A stretch of 64,000 bases of DNA, taken from assembly GCA_963785585.1 (NCBI GenBank), contig CAWAVW010000001.1, positions 496,001 through 560,000 of the forward strand, in the 5' to 3' direction. This document shows positions 18,474-27,036 of the stretch, in pieces (position 1 is the first letter of the stretch; each line of letters opens with the position of its first letter). This DNA comes from Palsa-295 sp963785585 (lineage in GTDB: Bacteria; Acidobacteriota; Terriglobia; Acidiferrales; UBA7541). The translations under genes and the position numbers were made by a program. Below the pieces are notes generated by a model. That model did no database searches and was not told the origin of the DNA. It worked only from the letters and a program-made list of their open reading frames with translations.

Positions 18474-18496
18474 CGACCAAACTTGACTTTTGGTCG
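18474..18496. promoter_or_regulatory. Inverted-repeat operator upstream of the TetR gene
   Basis: CGACCAAA and TTTGGTCG form a perfect 8-bp inverted repeat with a seven-base spacer (CTTGACT). A possible -35 hexamer, TTGACT, falls inside the site, so bound repressor would block polymerase. It lies 36 bases before the TetR start and probably governs the whole regulator-efflux operon. Confidence 0.65.
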
Positions 18497-18531
18497 GCTT
18501 TGACTTAGGGTTGAGATAGAGACTCTGGTCG

Positions 18532-19206
18532 ATGGCTACTTCCCCCATCAAGATTCGCAGCGCCGCCGTCCCGCATACGGGCCGCCGCGAACGGCATCGC
18601 ACTCAAACGCGCGAACGGCTGTACCAAGCCGCCCTGCAGCTCTTCGCCGAACGCGGATTTCTGAAAACGACCGTAGAAGACATCACCGAAGCGGCCGATG
18701 TAGGCAAGGGGACCTTCTTCAATTATTTCCCGACGAAGGAACACATTCTGGCGGAATTCGGCGGCGGCTATGTGGCGGCGATGGAGCGAGCTCTGCAGCA
18801 GGCCCGCACTACCAAAGCCCCGATTCGGGACGTGATTCGCGACCTCGCCACGATCGCCATCGGCCAAGTGAACGACAACGAAGCGCTTTTGCGGGCGATC
18901 TATGCGGCACACGCATCCTGTGAATCGGTGCGTTTGGAACTGAAAGAGCGGGTGTTGGGGTGCCGCCGCCTGCTGGCCGAGATCATCAAGTTAGGCCAGG
19001 CGCGCGGTGAAATCCGCGTCGATATTCCGGCGGCAGAGATGGCGCACCGGACTCAGTTCATATTCATGGGAGTGAGTATGGCGTGGTCGATCTGCCCCTC
19101 TTCTACATTGCGGAAAGCACTCGAAGAAACGTGGGCGCTTTTGTGGCCCGGGATGCGCGCGCCGGACTCTCGGCGCCACAACGGCCATCGCCGGGTGTCG
19201 AAATGA
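18532..19206 (+). CDS. TetR-family transcriptional regulator
   Basis: This 224-residue protein has a basic N-terminus, then the TetR helix-turn-helix: TRERLYQAALQLFAERGFLK, TTVEDITEAADVGKGTFFNYF and PTKEHILAEF. The C-terminal ligand domain is helical and not specific enough to name an inducer. It precedes tolC, emrA and emrB genes on the same strand, so it probably represses the efflux operon through the inverted repeat just upstream. It has an extended Arg/His-rich tail (RHNGHRRVSK). Confidence 0.88.
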   Translation: MATSPIKIRSAAVPHTGRRERHRTQTRERLYQAALQLFAERGFLKTTVEDITEAADVGKGTFFNYFPTKEHILAEFGGGYVAAMERALQQARTTKAPIRDVIRDLATIAIGQVNDNEALLRAIYAAHASCESVRLELKERVLGCRRLLAEIIKLGQARGEIRVDIPAAEMAHRTQFIFMGVSMAWSICPSSTLRKALEETWALLWPGMRAPDSRRHNGHRRVSK

Positions 19207-19301
19207 TACGGACTGCCGCTGCGAAGAGGGCACAAATCATGCGAATTCGTGAGTCGCGGAACGCATGGATTTCATCCATACATGAAATGGAAGGAGTCGC
19301 C

Positions 19302-20771
19302 GTGAAACGCCGTTGGATACGAACGTTTGCTCTGCTGTCTTTATTGGGTGCCGCGGCGCCCGTACACGCGCAGGCTGTTGCCGGCGCCGTGCCGCCCAGT
19401 TCCACCTCTTCGTCGTCGGCGAGTTCCGGACCGGCCGCTCCTGCGACCCAAGGGCAAAATAATTTCAGCGGCAGCGTGCCGGGCCAGCTGGTTCCGGGGG
19501 TGCTTCCCGTTTCGCTGCAAGACGCGATTGAACGCGGATTGAAGAATAATCTTGGCCTGCTGCTTTCGAATCAGGATGTGCGCTCTTCGCGCGGCGCCCG
19601 CTGGAAGGAATTGAGCAATCTGCTGCCGAATCTGACCAGCACGAGCTACGTGAATGCCTCGCAGATCGATCTGGCGGAATTCGGGTTTAACTTTTCCTTT
19701 CCTGGCATTTCGATTCCTTCGATTGTCGGCCCGTTCGCTTATTACGATTCGCGCGTGTATCTGACGCAATCGCTGCTGGACCTCAAGGAAATCAACAAGA
19801 CGCGTGCGACGGCCCAGGATGTGAAATCCGCGGAATACACGGCGAAAGACGCGCGCGATCTGGTGGTGCTGGCGGTGGGTTACACGTACTTGCAGGCGAT
19901 CGCCGATGCTTCGCGCATTGAAAGCGTCGCCGCGCAAACGGACACAGCGAAGGCGCTGTTCAATCAGGCGTCCGATCAAGTGAATGCGGGTACGTCGCCG
20001 AAGATCGACGGGCTGCGCGCGGAAGTGGAATACAAAACTCGCCAGCAACAACTGATTCAGGCGAAGAACGATTACGCGATTCAAAAGTTGACGCTGGCGC
20101 GCGTGATCGGCCTGGCTCCGGGACAACAGTTCGAACTCACGGACAAATCTCCCTACGCGCCGTTTACCGCGATGAGCGTGGACCAGGCGTTGCAGACAGC
20201 CTATCAATCGCGCTCGGATTTGAAGGCCGCCGAAGCGAGCCTTCGCTCCGCCGAGTACTCGAAAAAAGCGGCGCGCGCCGGGTACTACCCGACGATCAAT
20301 TTTTCCGCCGACTACGGCATTGCGGGCGTCTATTCGACTCTCGGGACGCACGGCGTGTTCGACGTCCGCGGAACGCTGAGCATTCCGATCTTTCAGGGCA
20401 ACAAAGTACACGGCGACGAGCTGGTAGCGGACGCGGCGCTCGAGCAGAGCCGCCAGCGTGTGGAGAATCTTCGCGCGCAAATCGACGCGGACGTGCGGAC
20501 GGCGCTGCTGAACCTGCAATCCTCGAGCGAGCAAGTGGAAGTGGCCAAGAGCAACATCGACCTCGCGCAGCAGACGCTCGATCAATCGCGCGACCGCTTC
20601 TCCGCCGGCGTTGCCGATACCGTGGAAGTGGTGCAGGCCCAGGAACAAGTGGCCAGCGCGAACGACAACTACATTTCCAGTCTCTACAGCTATAACTACG
20701 CGAAAATTTCGCTGGCCCGCGCATTGGGACTGGCGGAACAGGGCGTGCAAGAGTACTTCAAAGGAAAATAA
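19302..20771 (+). CDS. TolC-family outer membrane efflux channel
   Basis: The 489-residue protein has a signal peptide (KRRWIRTFALLSLLGAAAPVHAQ), a Ser/Pro/Ala-rich linker and two OEP repeats typical of TolC: VSLQDAIERGLKNNLGLLLSN at the start and, in the second half, SADYGIAGVYSTLG and VRTALLNLQSSSEQVEVAKS. The family is a trimeric channel that completes tripartite pumps. I set the start at the GTG at 19302 because GGAAGGAG lies five bases upstream and a signal peptide follows at once; the frame is open back to 19083, overlapping tetR. emrA starts three bases after its stop. Confidence 0.9.
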   Translation: MKRRWIRTFALLSLLGAAAPVHAQAVAGAVPPSSTSSSSASSGPAAPATQGQNNFSGSVPGQLVPGVLPVSLQDAIERGLKNNLGLLLSNQDVRSSRGARWKELSNLLPNLTSTSYVNASQIDLAEFGFNFSFPGISIPSIVGPFAYYDSRVYLTQSLLDLKEINKTRATAQDVKSAEYTAKDARDLVVLAVGYTYLQAIADASRIESVAAQTDTAKALFNQASDQVNAGTSPKIDGLRAEVEYKTRQQQLIQAKNDYAIQKLTLARVIGLAPGQQFELTDKSPYAPFTAMSVDQALQTAYQSRSDLKAAEASLRSAEYSKKAARAGYYPTINFSADYGIAGVYSTLGTHGVFDVRGTLSIPIFQGNKVHGDELVADAALEQSRQRVENLRAQIDADVRTALLNLQSSSEQVEVAKSNIDLAQQTLDQSRDRFSAGVADTVEVVQAQEQVASANDNYISSLYSYNYAKISLARALGLAEQGVQEYFKGK

Positions 20772-20774
20772 GCG

Positions 20775-22049
20775 ATGCCACAAACTACCGAAACAGTATC
20801 GGCACCCAATCCTCCCGCGGCACAAGTTGCGCCCGCGGAGACTCATTCGGCGTCGCCGCCTCCTCCGGCGCGTAACGAGAGCTTTTTCGCCACGCACCCC
20901 AAAGCGCCTTTTTATATCGTGGTGATCGCGCTGGTGCTGCTGGTGGGCGGCTATTTTGCGTACAGCTATTTTTCGAGCTATGAATCGACGGACGATGCGG
21001 AAATCGACGGACACTTGATGCCCCTGAGCGCGCGCATCTCCGGCTACGTGACGAAAGTGAACGTGGACGACAATCAATACGTCGAAGCCGGAACGGTGCT
21101 GGCGGAAATCGACCCGCGCGATTACCAGGCTGCGTTTGACAAAGCGCAAGCCGAGCTCGCCGACGCCGAAGCGACCGCGGAGGCGCAGAACATCAACGTG
21201 CCGATCACTTCCGTGAATACCGAAAGCCAGGTGAGCGTGACGCAGGCCGATGTGGAAAATGCGAAGGCCGGCATCACCGCGGCGGAAGAACAATTTCAGG
21301 CCGCGCAAGCGCAACTCGAGCAGGCGCTGGCCAACGACGTGAAGGCGCAGAACGATTTGGTCCGCTACAAGCAGCTGGTGGACAAGCAGGAAATTTCGCA
21401 GCAGCAATACGATCAGGCCGTCGCTACCGCGAAAGCGAGCGCGGCAAATGTGGCGGGAGCGCGCTCGTCGGCTGCGTCCGCTGCGCAGCAAATCACCCAG
21501 GCCAAGAGCAAGCTCGCGCAAGCGAACGCCAATCTTCGCTACGCGGAAACGGGGCCGCGGCAGGTGGCTACCACTCGCGCGCGCGCCCTATCCGCGGACG
21601 CCGGAGTGAAGGAAAAACAGGCGGCGCTCGAACAGGCGCGTTTGAATTTGAGCTACACAAAAATCGTGGCGCCGGTGAGCGGTACCGTCACCAAAAACGC
21701 GGAAGTTGGCATGAACGTGCAGCCCGGCCAGCAACTGTTTTCCATCGTTCCCCTCGAGGACGTTTGGGTGACCGCCGACTTTAAGGAAACGCAGCTCGCC
21801 AAAATGAAACCGGGCCAGCGCGCCGAAATCAAAGTGGATGCGAACGGGCGCGTGTACAAAGGCAAAGTCGATAGCTTTTCGAGTTCCAGCGGCGCTCGAA
21901 CCAGCTTGCTGCCGCCGGAGAACGCGACGGGCAACTACGTGAAAGTGGTGCAGCGGTTGCCGGTGAAAATTGTGTTGGATCCGGGGCAGAACAGCGATCA
22001 CTACCTGCGCCTGGGAATGTCCGTGGAGCCGAAAGTTTTCGTGAAATAA
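20775..22049 (+). CDS. HlyD/EmrA-family membrane fusion protein
   Basis: The 424-residue adaptor has a Pro/Ala-rich cytoplasmic N-terminus, one membrane helix (APFYIVVIALVLLVGGYFAY), the biotinyl-lipoyl half motif ISGYVTKVNVDDNQYVEAG, a long alpha-hairpin rich in Ala, Gln and Glu (about residues 110-280) and the second lipoyl half LSYTKIVAPVSGTVTKNAEVG. The layout is that of EmrA. It would link the MFS pump to the TolC channel. It sits between them with gaps of three and one bases. Confidence 0.93.
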   Translation: MPQTTETVSAPNPPAAQVAPAETHSASPPPPARNESFFATHPKAPFYIVVIALVLLVGGYFAYSYFSSYESTDDAEIDGHLMPLSARISGYVTKVNVDDNQYVEAGTVLAEIDPRDYQAAFDKAQAELADAEATAEAQNINVPITSVNTESQVSVTQADVENAKAGITAAEEQFQAAQAQLEQALANDVKAQNDLVRYKQLVDKQEISQQQYDQAVATAKASAANVAGARSSAASAAQQITQAKSKLAQANANLRYAETGPRQVATTRARALSADAGVKEKQAALEQARLNLSYTKIVAPVSGTVTKNAEVGMNVQPGQQLFSIVPLEDVWVTADFKETQLAKMKPGQRAEIKVDANGRVYKGKVDSFSSSSGARTSLLPPENATGNYVKVVQRLPVKIVLDPGQNSDHYLRLGMSVEPKVFVK

Positions 22050-22050
22050 C

Positions 22051-23637
22051 ATGAGCGCTGCGGCGGCGGTATCGACGGATCTGAATTGGCGTCCCGCGGT
22101 CAATCCGTGGATTATTGCCATCACGGTCACGCTTGCCACGTTCATGGAAGTGCTCGATACGAGCGTCGCGAACGTCGCATTGCCGCACATCGCCGGCAGC
22201 CTCTCGGCCGGGCAAGACGAAAGCACCTGGGTTCTCACTTCGTACCTGGTCTCCAACGCCATCGTCTTGCCGATGAGCGGCTGGTTTTCCGATTTGATCG
22301 GGCGGAAACGCTTTTACATGTCGTGCGTGGCGCTCTTCACGATCAGTTCCTTCCTTTGCGGCATCGCTCCCAACCTGACCATGCTGATCATTTTTCGCAT
22401 CTTGCAGGGTGCCGGCGGCGGCGGATTGCAGCCGAGCGAGCAAGCGATCCTGGCCGATACGTTTGAACCGCGGAAGCGCGGGATGGCGTTTGCGGTGTAC
22501 GGCATGGCCGTGGTGCTCGCTCCGGCGATCGGCCCCACGCTCGGCGGATGGATCACCGACAGTTTCAGTTGGCGGTGGATTTTCTTCATTAACATTCCGG
22601 TGGGAATGATTTCGCTCTTCCTCACAAATATGCTGATCACCGACCCGCCCTACATGAAGGAGGGCAGGCGCACCGGATTCCGAATCGATTACATCGGAAT
22701 CGGGCTGTTGGCGCTGGGTTTGGGCGCGCTGCAGGTGGTGCTCGATAAAGGGCAGCGCGACGATTGGTTTGGATCCCATTTTATCGTAATCATGACTGCG
22801 ATTTGCGTGGTGGCCCTCGTGGCTGTGATTTTTTGGGAGTGGTTTCACAAAGACCCGATCATCGATCTTCACTTGTTCAAGGAACGGTCCTTTGCGATCG
22901 GCAACATGCTGATGTTCATGGTCGGCTTCGTCTTACTTTCCAGTACGGTTTTGCTGCCGCAGTTTTTGCAGGAATTAATGGGCTATACCGCGGAGCGCGC
23001 CGGACTGGCGCTGATGCCCGGGGGAATCGCGATCATTCTGTGCATGCCGTTGGTGGGATTCTTGCTCGGCAAGACCGATGCGCGGCGATTGCTGCTTTTC
23101 GGACTTTCGATGGTGTGCTTCGCCATGATTCATATGACGAACTTCGATCTGGGGATCGATTTCCGGACGGCGGCCACGGCGCGTGTGTTCCAGGCGATTG
23201 GCCTGGCGTTTCTTTTCGTGCCGATCAATACGGCCGCCTACGCGTTTATTCCGCCCGGAAAAAATAACGCGGCGTCGGGATTGATTAACCTCGCGCGAAA
23301 CGTGGGCGGCAGCGTGGGAATTTCGCTGGTCACCACCATGCTGGCGCGGCGCGCGCAAGTACACCAGACTAATCTCACCCAGCGTTTGGCCGCGGGCAAC
23401 GGCCAGTTTCAAGCGCAGATCGCCGCTATCACGCACATGATGATCGCCAAGGGTTCGAGCCCGGAGGAAGCGGCAAAGCAGGCCTATGGGCTGATTGCCA
23501 ATTCGCTGGGACGCCAATCGACCATGCTGGCCTATATCGATAATTTCTGGATGCTTGGAATTGCCATCGGCGTTATGATTCCGCTCGTCTTCCTGATGAA
23601 AAGAGTGAAGCCGGGTGGGCCGATGGCGGCGCACTAG
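22051..23637 (+). CDS. DHA2-family MFS drug efflux transporter (EmrB/QacA type)
   Basis: This 528-residue transporter has about 14 hydrophobic segments, as expected for DHA2 drug:proton antiporters. Family motifs are visible: motif C-like DTSVANVALPHIAG, motif A GWFSDLIGRKRFY, PSEQAILADTF, and WRWIFFINIPVG in the fifth-sixth helix region. It completes the TolC-EmrA-EmrB pump that would move hydrophobic compounds from the inner membrane to outside. The substrate is unknown. Control probably comes from the TetR protein upstream. Confidence 0.93.
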   Translation: MSAAAAVSTDLNWRPAVNPWIIAITVTLATFMEVLDTSVANVALPHIAGSLSAGQDESTWVLTSYLVSNAIVLPMSGWFSDLIGRKRFYMSCVALFTISSFLCGIAPNLTMLIIFRILQGAGGGGLQPSEQAILADTFEPRKRGMAFAVYGMAVVLAPAIGPTLGGWITDSFSWRWIFFINIPVGMISLFLTNMLITDPPYMKEGRRTGFRIDYIGIGLLALGLGALQVVLDKGQRDDWFGSHFIVIMTAICVVALVAVIFWEWFHKDPIIDLHLFKERSFAIGNMLMFMVGFVLLSSTVLLPQFLQELMGYTAERAGLALMPGGIAIILCMPLVGFLLGKTDARRLLLFGLSMVCFAMIHMTNFDLGIDFRTAATARVFQAIGLAFLFVPINTAAYAFIPPGKNNAASGLINLARNVGGSVGISLVTTMLARRAQVHQTNLTQRLAAGNGQFQAQIAAITHMMIAKGSSPEEAAKQAYGLIANSLGRQSTMLAYIDNFWMLGIAIGVMIPLVFLMKRVKPGGPMAAH

Positions 23638-23666
23638 CGGCTTTCGATCTCATTCGAGGCCGGTCG

Positions 23667-24320
23667 ATGCCAGTGCGGATAATTACCGTCGAGCGGGAGT
23701 ACGGCAGCGGCGGCGCGATGATCGCCAGAAATCTCGCCGAGCGGCTGGGTTGGAAATTGTGGGACGAGGAAATCTCCGCGGAGATTGCCCGCGTTGCGAA
23801 AGTGGATCCCCTCCAGGCGCAAACCTGCGGCGAGCGTCTCGATCCGCTGATTTATCGGCTCTTTCGCGTGTATGCCCGCGGAAGTTACGAGCGCGCCCTG
23901 CCGATGGAAGGGATGCAGTTCGATACCGATCACATGGTGGATACGCTCCACGCGGTAATTCGGGATATCGCCTCGCGCGGAAAGTGCGTGATTGTGGGTC
24001 GCGGGTCCACTTACATTCTGCGCGAACGTCCGGATGCGTTTCACGTGTTCGTGTATGCCTCGGTGGAGGAAAAGGTTCGGCGCTTGCGGTCCATCGGCAA
24101 GACGGAGAGAGAAGCGCTGCAATTGGTGGACGAAGTCGATCGCGACCGGGCGTCTTTCATCCGCCACTATTTCGGCAAGGAATGGCCGCACCGGCCGCTC
24201 TACAACATGATGATCAACTCGCAGTTCGGCGACGAGCACGTCGTCGATTCGATCCTCCAGCAAGTTGCGATGGCCGAGAAATATCAGGGCGCTCGCGAGC
24301 TGCACGCGAAACTTTCCTGA
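23667..24320 (+). CDS. Cytidylate kinase-like family protein
   Basis: The 217-residue product has the opening ITVEREYGSGGAMIARNLAE, a P-loop variant found in cytidylate-kinase-like proteins, followed by LGWKLWDEEI, VGRGSTYILRERPDAFHVFV, KVRRLRSIGKTEREALQLV and DRDRASFIRHYFGKEW. These match the cytidylate kinase-like family, whose substrate is generally unproven. The housekeeping Cmk has a different opening motif, so I do not call it cmk. It follows emrB by 29 bases and may be a read-through partner of the operon. Confidence 0.85.
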   Translation: MPVRIITVEREYGSGGAMIARNLAERLGWKLWDEEISAEIARVAKVDPLQAQTCGERLDPLIYRLFRVYARGSYERALPMEGMQFDTDHMVDTLHAVIRDIASRGKCVIVGRGSTYILRERPDAFHVFVYASVEEKVRRLRSIGKTEREALQLVDEVDRDRASFIRHYFGKEWPHRPLYNMMINSQFGDEHVVDSILQQVAMAEKYQGARELHAKLS

Positions 24321-24340
24321 CCGTCGCCGTGCCTTTCGCC

Positions 24341-24892
24341 TTACTTCGCCTGGCCCGGCACGAAATGCGGGTTGTAAATTAATCCGATCACGTTGCCGAA
24401 CGGATCGCTCACTTCCGCCACCAGAATTCCGCCGCCCACGTCCTGCACGTCACTTACGGAAGTCGCTCCCAAATCGATCAACCGTTTGTACTCGGCTCGA
24501 ATGTCTTCCACTCCCCAATAGGCAACTCCCGCGGCTTCGCGCTTTGTTGAGACTTTGGCAGCAGGGGTGAGACCGAGCTCGTAGCCGCCAATGTTATAGC
24601 CGACGTAGTAAGAGGGTTCGTCGAAATACGGCTGCACTCCGAACGCTTCGCTGTACCACTCTTTCGCTTTCGCAATATCCGGGACGTCGTATTTCACCGT
24701 ACGTAATCCGAGAACCATCGACTGCTCCTTTGCGTCGCCGCCGGCTCGTTGGCCGATCGACGCGACATGAACTTTCGTTACGTCGCCTGATTCCGCCGTA
24801 GCGGCCGAAATATCCACGCGGCCGGCGAGAAAAGCAAGCAGACACAGTACCGCAACGCCGAGGGTGAACGAAGAAACGTGTTTCAACTTCAC
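24341..24892 (-). CDS. VOC (glyoxalase/bleomycin-resistance) superfamily protein with a predicted membrane anchor
   Basis: The C-terminal part is a single VOC domain (VKYDVPDIAKAKEWYSEAFG, YELGLTP, ILVAEVSDPFGNVIGLIYNP). Ahead of it is an apparent signal anchor (VKLKHVSSFTLGVAVLCLLA). I used the GTG at 24892, which begins with that anchor (183 residues). Two other starts are possible: an ATG at 24940, and an ATG at 24718 that has a very good AAAGGAG six bases upstream and would give a 125-residue cytosolic VOC protein. Both forms could exist. The substrate is unknown. It is convergent with the kinase-like gene. Confidence 0.75.
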   Translation of the reverse strand: MKLKHVSSFTLGVAVLCLLAFLAGRVDISAATAESGDVTKVHVASIGQRAGGDAKEQSMVLGLRTVKYDVPDIAKAKEWYSEAFGVQPYFDEPSYYVGYNIGGYELGLTPAAKVSTKREAAGVAYWGVEDIRAEYKRLIDLGATSVSDVQDVGGGILVAEVSDPFGNVIGLIYNPHFVPGQAK

Positions 24893-24974
24893 TCCGCGTT
24901 TCGGCGGGAGGTCCGGGACGAGAACCGGCTTCGGCGCCATCACTGGCAGGCCGGTGGGATGAGAATTTGCGGTT

Positions 24975-26159
24975 CTACCAATTCGTCGTGTACCGGTTCT
25001 CGTTCGGGGCATCGTTGTCTCCTTCCTTCCATTGCAGATTCATCTGCGGCGATTTCCAGGATTTCGGCGAGGCGACCGGCAGCCGCGCGCTCAGCCCATA
25101 CTTGTCGCGCAAATTCCGAAAACGCTCGGTGATTTCCCTTCGATAGGACTCGGGCGCGTTTCCGTAACGCCCGTACCAGTCGGCATACTGGCGCGCAAGC
25201 TTCGGGAATTCCCTGCCGATGAAATCGATGAAATGTTTGAGCGAAGCCGAGCGGAGATACAGCACATTGCCCGCGAACCACTGCGCTCCGGCATCGCGCG
25301 CGGCCCTGGCCAGCGCGTCCATATCTTCTTCGCCGTCGGTGATTCCCGGCACGATGGGCATGGCCAGCACGCCGGCGGCGATGCCGTTGTCGCGCAGCTC
25401 GCGAACCGCACCGAACCGCAAATCGGGGCGAGGAGCGCGCGGCTCGAGCGCACGCGCGATGCTTGCCCGGGTGGTCGTAATGCTCAGATTCACCGAAAGC
25501 GAAGAGCGTTCGCCGATTTGCTTCAGCAAATCGAGGTCGCGCACCACGCGATTTGATTTCGTGGTGATCGAAACGCTCAGGCCCTCTCGCAGCGCGATCT
25601 TCTCGAGGATGGCGCGCGTGGCGGCGAATTCCTTTTCCGCCGGCTGATACGGATCGGTGGCCGTGCCGATGGCGATGTGCTCGCCCCAGACTTTTTCATT
25701 CGAAAGATCCCAGTCGGCGAGCGTGCCCGCGTCTTTTTTCACATAGATCTGCGATTCAAACGAATCGCCGTCAATCTCCATAAATTCATGGGTATAGCGT
25801 GCGTAGCAGTAGTGGCAGCCGAACTCGCAGCCGCGATAGGGATTCACCGTCCAGCGGAACGGCACATTTTTCGAATCGCAGTGGTTCAGGATCGATTTAA
25901 CAGGGAGAAGGAAATACTCCGTCCCGCGCTTGGCATCTGCGCAGGGGGAGGAAGCGGCGAGGCGTGCAATGCCGACCAGTTCCGTAGCGGGCTTCGTTCC
26001 CCGGCAAGGTGCCGGGGTGGGCGCGGAAGCTTCGTACGGTGACTCACAGGTGCCGTGGCGAGCGGCTGTGGGAAATAGGGTGAGACTGGTCTGTTTCGGA
26101 CGAGTCGGAGAACGCCGAAGCGTCTGGGAAGCGTCACGAAGTAGGGGGAAAGTGGCCAT
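24975..26159 (-). CDS. Radical SAM protein (spore-photoproduct-lyase-like / Rv2578c-PA0069 type)
   Basis: The 394-residue product has the radical SAM cluster motif as C-x3-C-x2-C in PYRGCEFGCHYCYARYTHEF, preceded by LPVKSILNHCDSKNVPFRW, and later IAIGTATDPYQPAE, ALREGLSVSITTKSNRVVRD and AMPIVPGITDGEED. These are the marks of the SPL-related group often annotated as PA0069 or Rv2578c family. The substrate is unknown. The family usually begins at about residue 61 here (VGIARLAA); the first 60 residues are odd and include a translated palindrome at 26000-26018. No good alternative start codon was seen. Confidence 0.85.
   Translation of the reverse strand: MATFPLLRDASQTLRRSPTRPKQTSLTLFPTAARHGTCESPYEASAPTPAPCRGTKPATELVGIARLAASSPCADAKRGTEYFLLPVKSILNHCDSKNVPFRWTVNPYRGCEFGCHYCYARYTHEFMEIDGDSFESQIYVKKDAGTLADWDLSNEKVWGEHIAIGTATDPYQPAEKEFAATRAILEKIALREGLSVSITTKSNRVVRDLDLLKQIGERSSLSVNLSITTTRASIARALEPRAPRPDLRFGAVRELRDNGIAAGVLAMPIVPGITDGEEDMDALARAARDAGAQWFAGNVLYLRSASLKHFIDFIGREFPKLARQYADWYGRYGNAPESYRREITERFRNLRDKYGLSARLPVASPKSWKSPQMNLQWKEGDNDAPNENRYTTNW
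26000..26018. repeat. Perfect GC-rich hairpin inside the radical SAM gene
   Basis: CCCCGGCA and TGCCGGGG flank the three-base loop AGG, a perfect 8-bp stem. It is translated as part of the atypical N-terminal region of the radical SAM protein. It looks like a mobile palindromic repeat unit, but I found no second copy in this window. Confidence 0.45.
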
Positions 26160-26353
26160 TGATAGCCTCGCCGCACGACGAGACTATATTCGCCTTTTGT
26201 TCGCTATGTCAAGAACTATCTTTCGCTTTTATTTCGCCTCGTCCTTTCGCCTGTCCGCAGAGACAAGTCGCGGCCTGGAAACTCTGGGGAGGGCTCAAAA
26301 GACCATCTCCGTAGCGCCGATATACTGAATGTACGACCCTGGAGATTCCTGGC

Positions 26354-26986
26354 GTGGGGCAAGTCGGCATTCTCGTTGTAGATGATGACGTCGTCAGCCA
26401 ACAGGCGCTGAAAAGCATCCTCGATTCGGAGGGTTGGCGCGTGCGGATAGCTCCGTTCGTAACGACGGCGATGGCCGAGCTGGCCAGCGGCGAGTGGAGC
26501 CTGGCGATCGTGAATGTGGGGCTGACGGAAGTTTCCGGGCCGCTGTACATGATCCTGAAGGACCTGGCACAAGGAGTGGCGGACGCGCCGCCGGGCGCGG
26601 TAATCGACGAAACACGGCCGAAGGCGATCCGGGTGTTGTTCCTGGTGCCGCAGACGATGGCGAGCACCGCCCGACCTGTGCTTGAGCGGGAATCGCTTCC
26701 CTACCTGATGAAGCCGTACCACCTGCACGATTTTCTGGAAAAAGTGAGCGAGCTTCTGGTGCAAACGGGATCGATCGAAGATCCCATCCGGAGCATGAAC
26801 GATTTTTCGTTTGGAAGCCGGAAGCAGAAGGAACGGACGGAAAGCAAGAAGGCTCCGGCGAATCCGATGTTTGCCTCGCGCGACGATTGCCAGATGACCG
26901 AAGAAGAAATGCTGGAGTGGGAGCGCAGCGAGGAAGAAGCGAAAAAGAAGCACGAAGAGGAATTGAAGGAGCGCGGAAGGTTTTAG
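26354..26986 (+). CDS. Atypical receiver-domain protein lacking the phosphoacceptor Asp
   Basis: This 210-residue protein looks like a response-regulator receiver: strand 1 GILVVDDDVVSQQALKSIL with the acidic cluster D10-D12, and the conserved Lys (K120) in YLMKPYHLHDFLEKV. At the phosphoacceptor position it has Asn (N54 in LAIVNVGL), so normal phosphorylation looks impossible. About 20 extra residues sit between helix 3 and strand 4 (QGVADAPPGAVIDET). The C-terminal 60 residues are highly charged and probably coiled coil (EEEMLEWERSEEEAKKKHEE). The start is a GTG. No output domain or partner kinase is adjacent. It may act as a phosphorylation-independent adaptor. Confidence 0.75.
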   Translation: MGQVGILVVDDDVVSQQALKSILDSEGWRVRIAPFVTTAMAELASGEWSLAIVNVGLTEVSGPLYMILKDLAQGVADAPPGAVIDETRPKAIRVLFLVPQTMASTARPVLERESLPYLMKPYHLHDFLEKVSELLVQTGSIEDPIRSMNDFSFGSRKQKERTESKKAPANPMFASRDDCQMTEEEMLEWERSEEEAKKKHEEELKERGRF

Positions 26987-27036
26987 TTTCTCGTCGCGTT
27001 GCGTTTCGATTTCGGCGATGCGCCGTCCGCGCGCGC

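Noticed and set aside
19341..21521. Minus-strand open frame of 726 codons
   Set aside because: It lies opposite tolC and emrA, and the translation is Arg/Leu/His repeats typical of a reverse-complement shadow.
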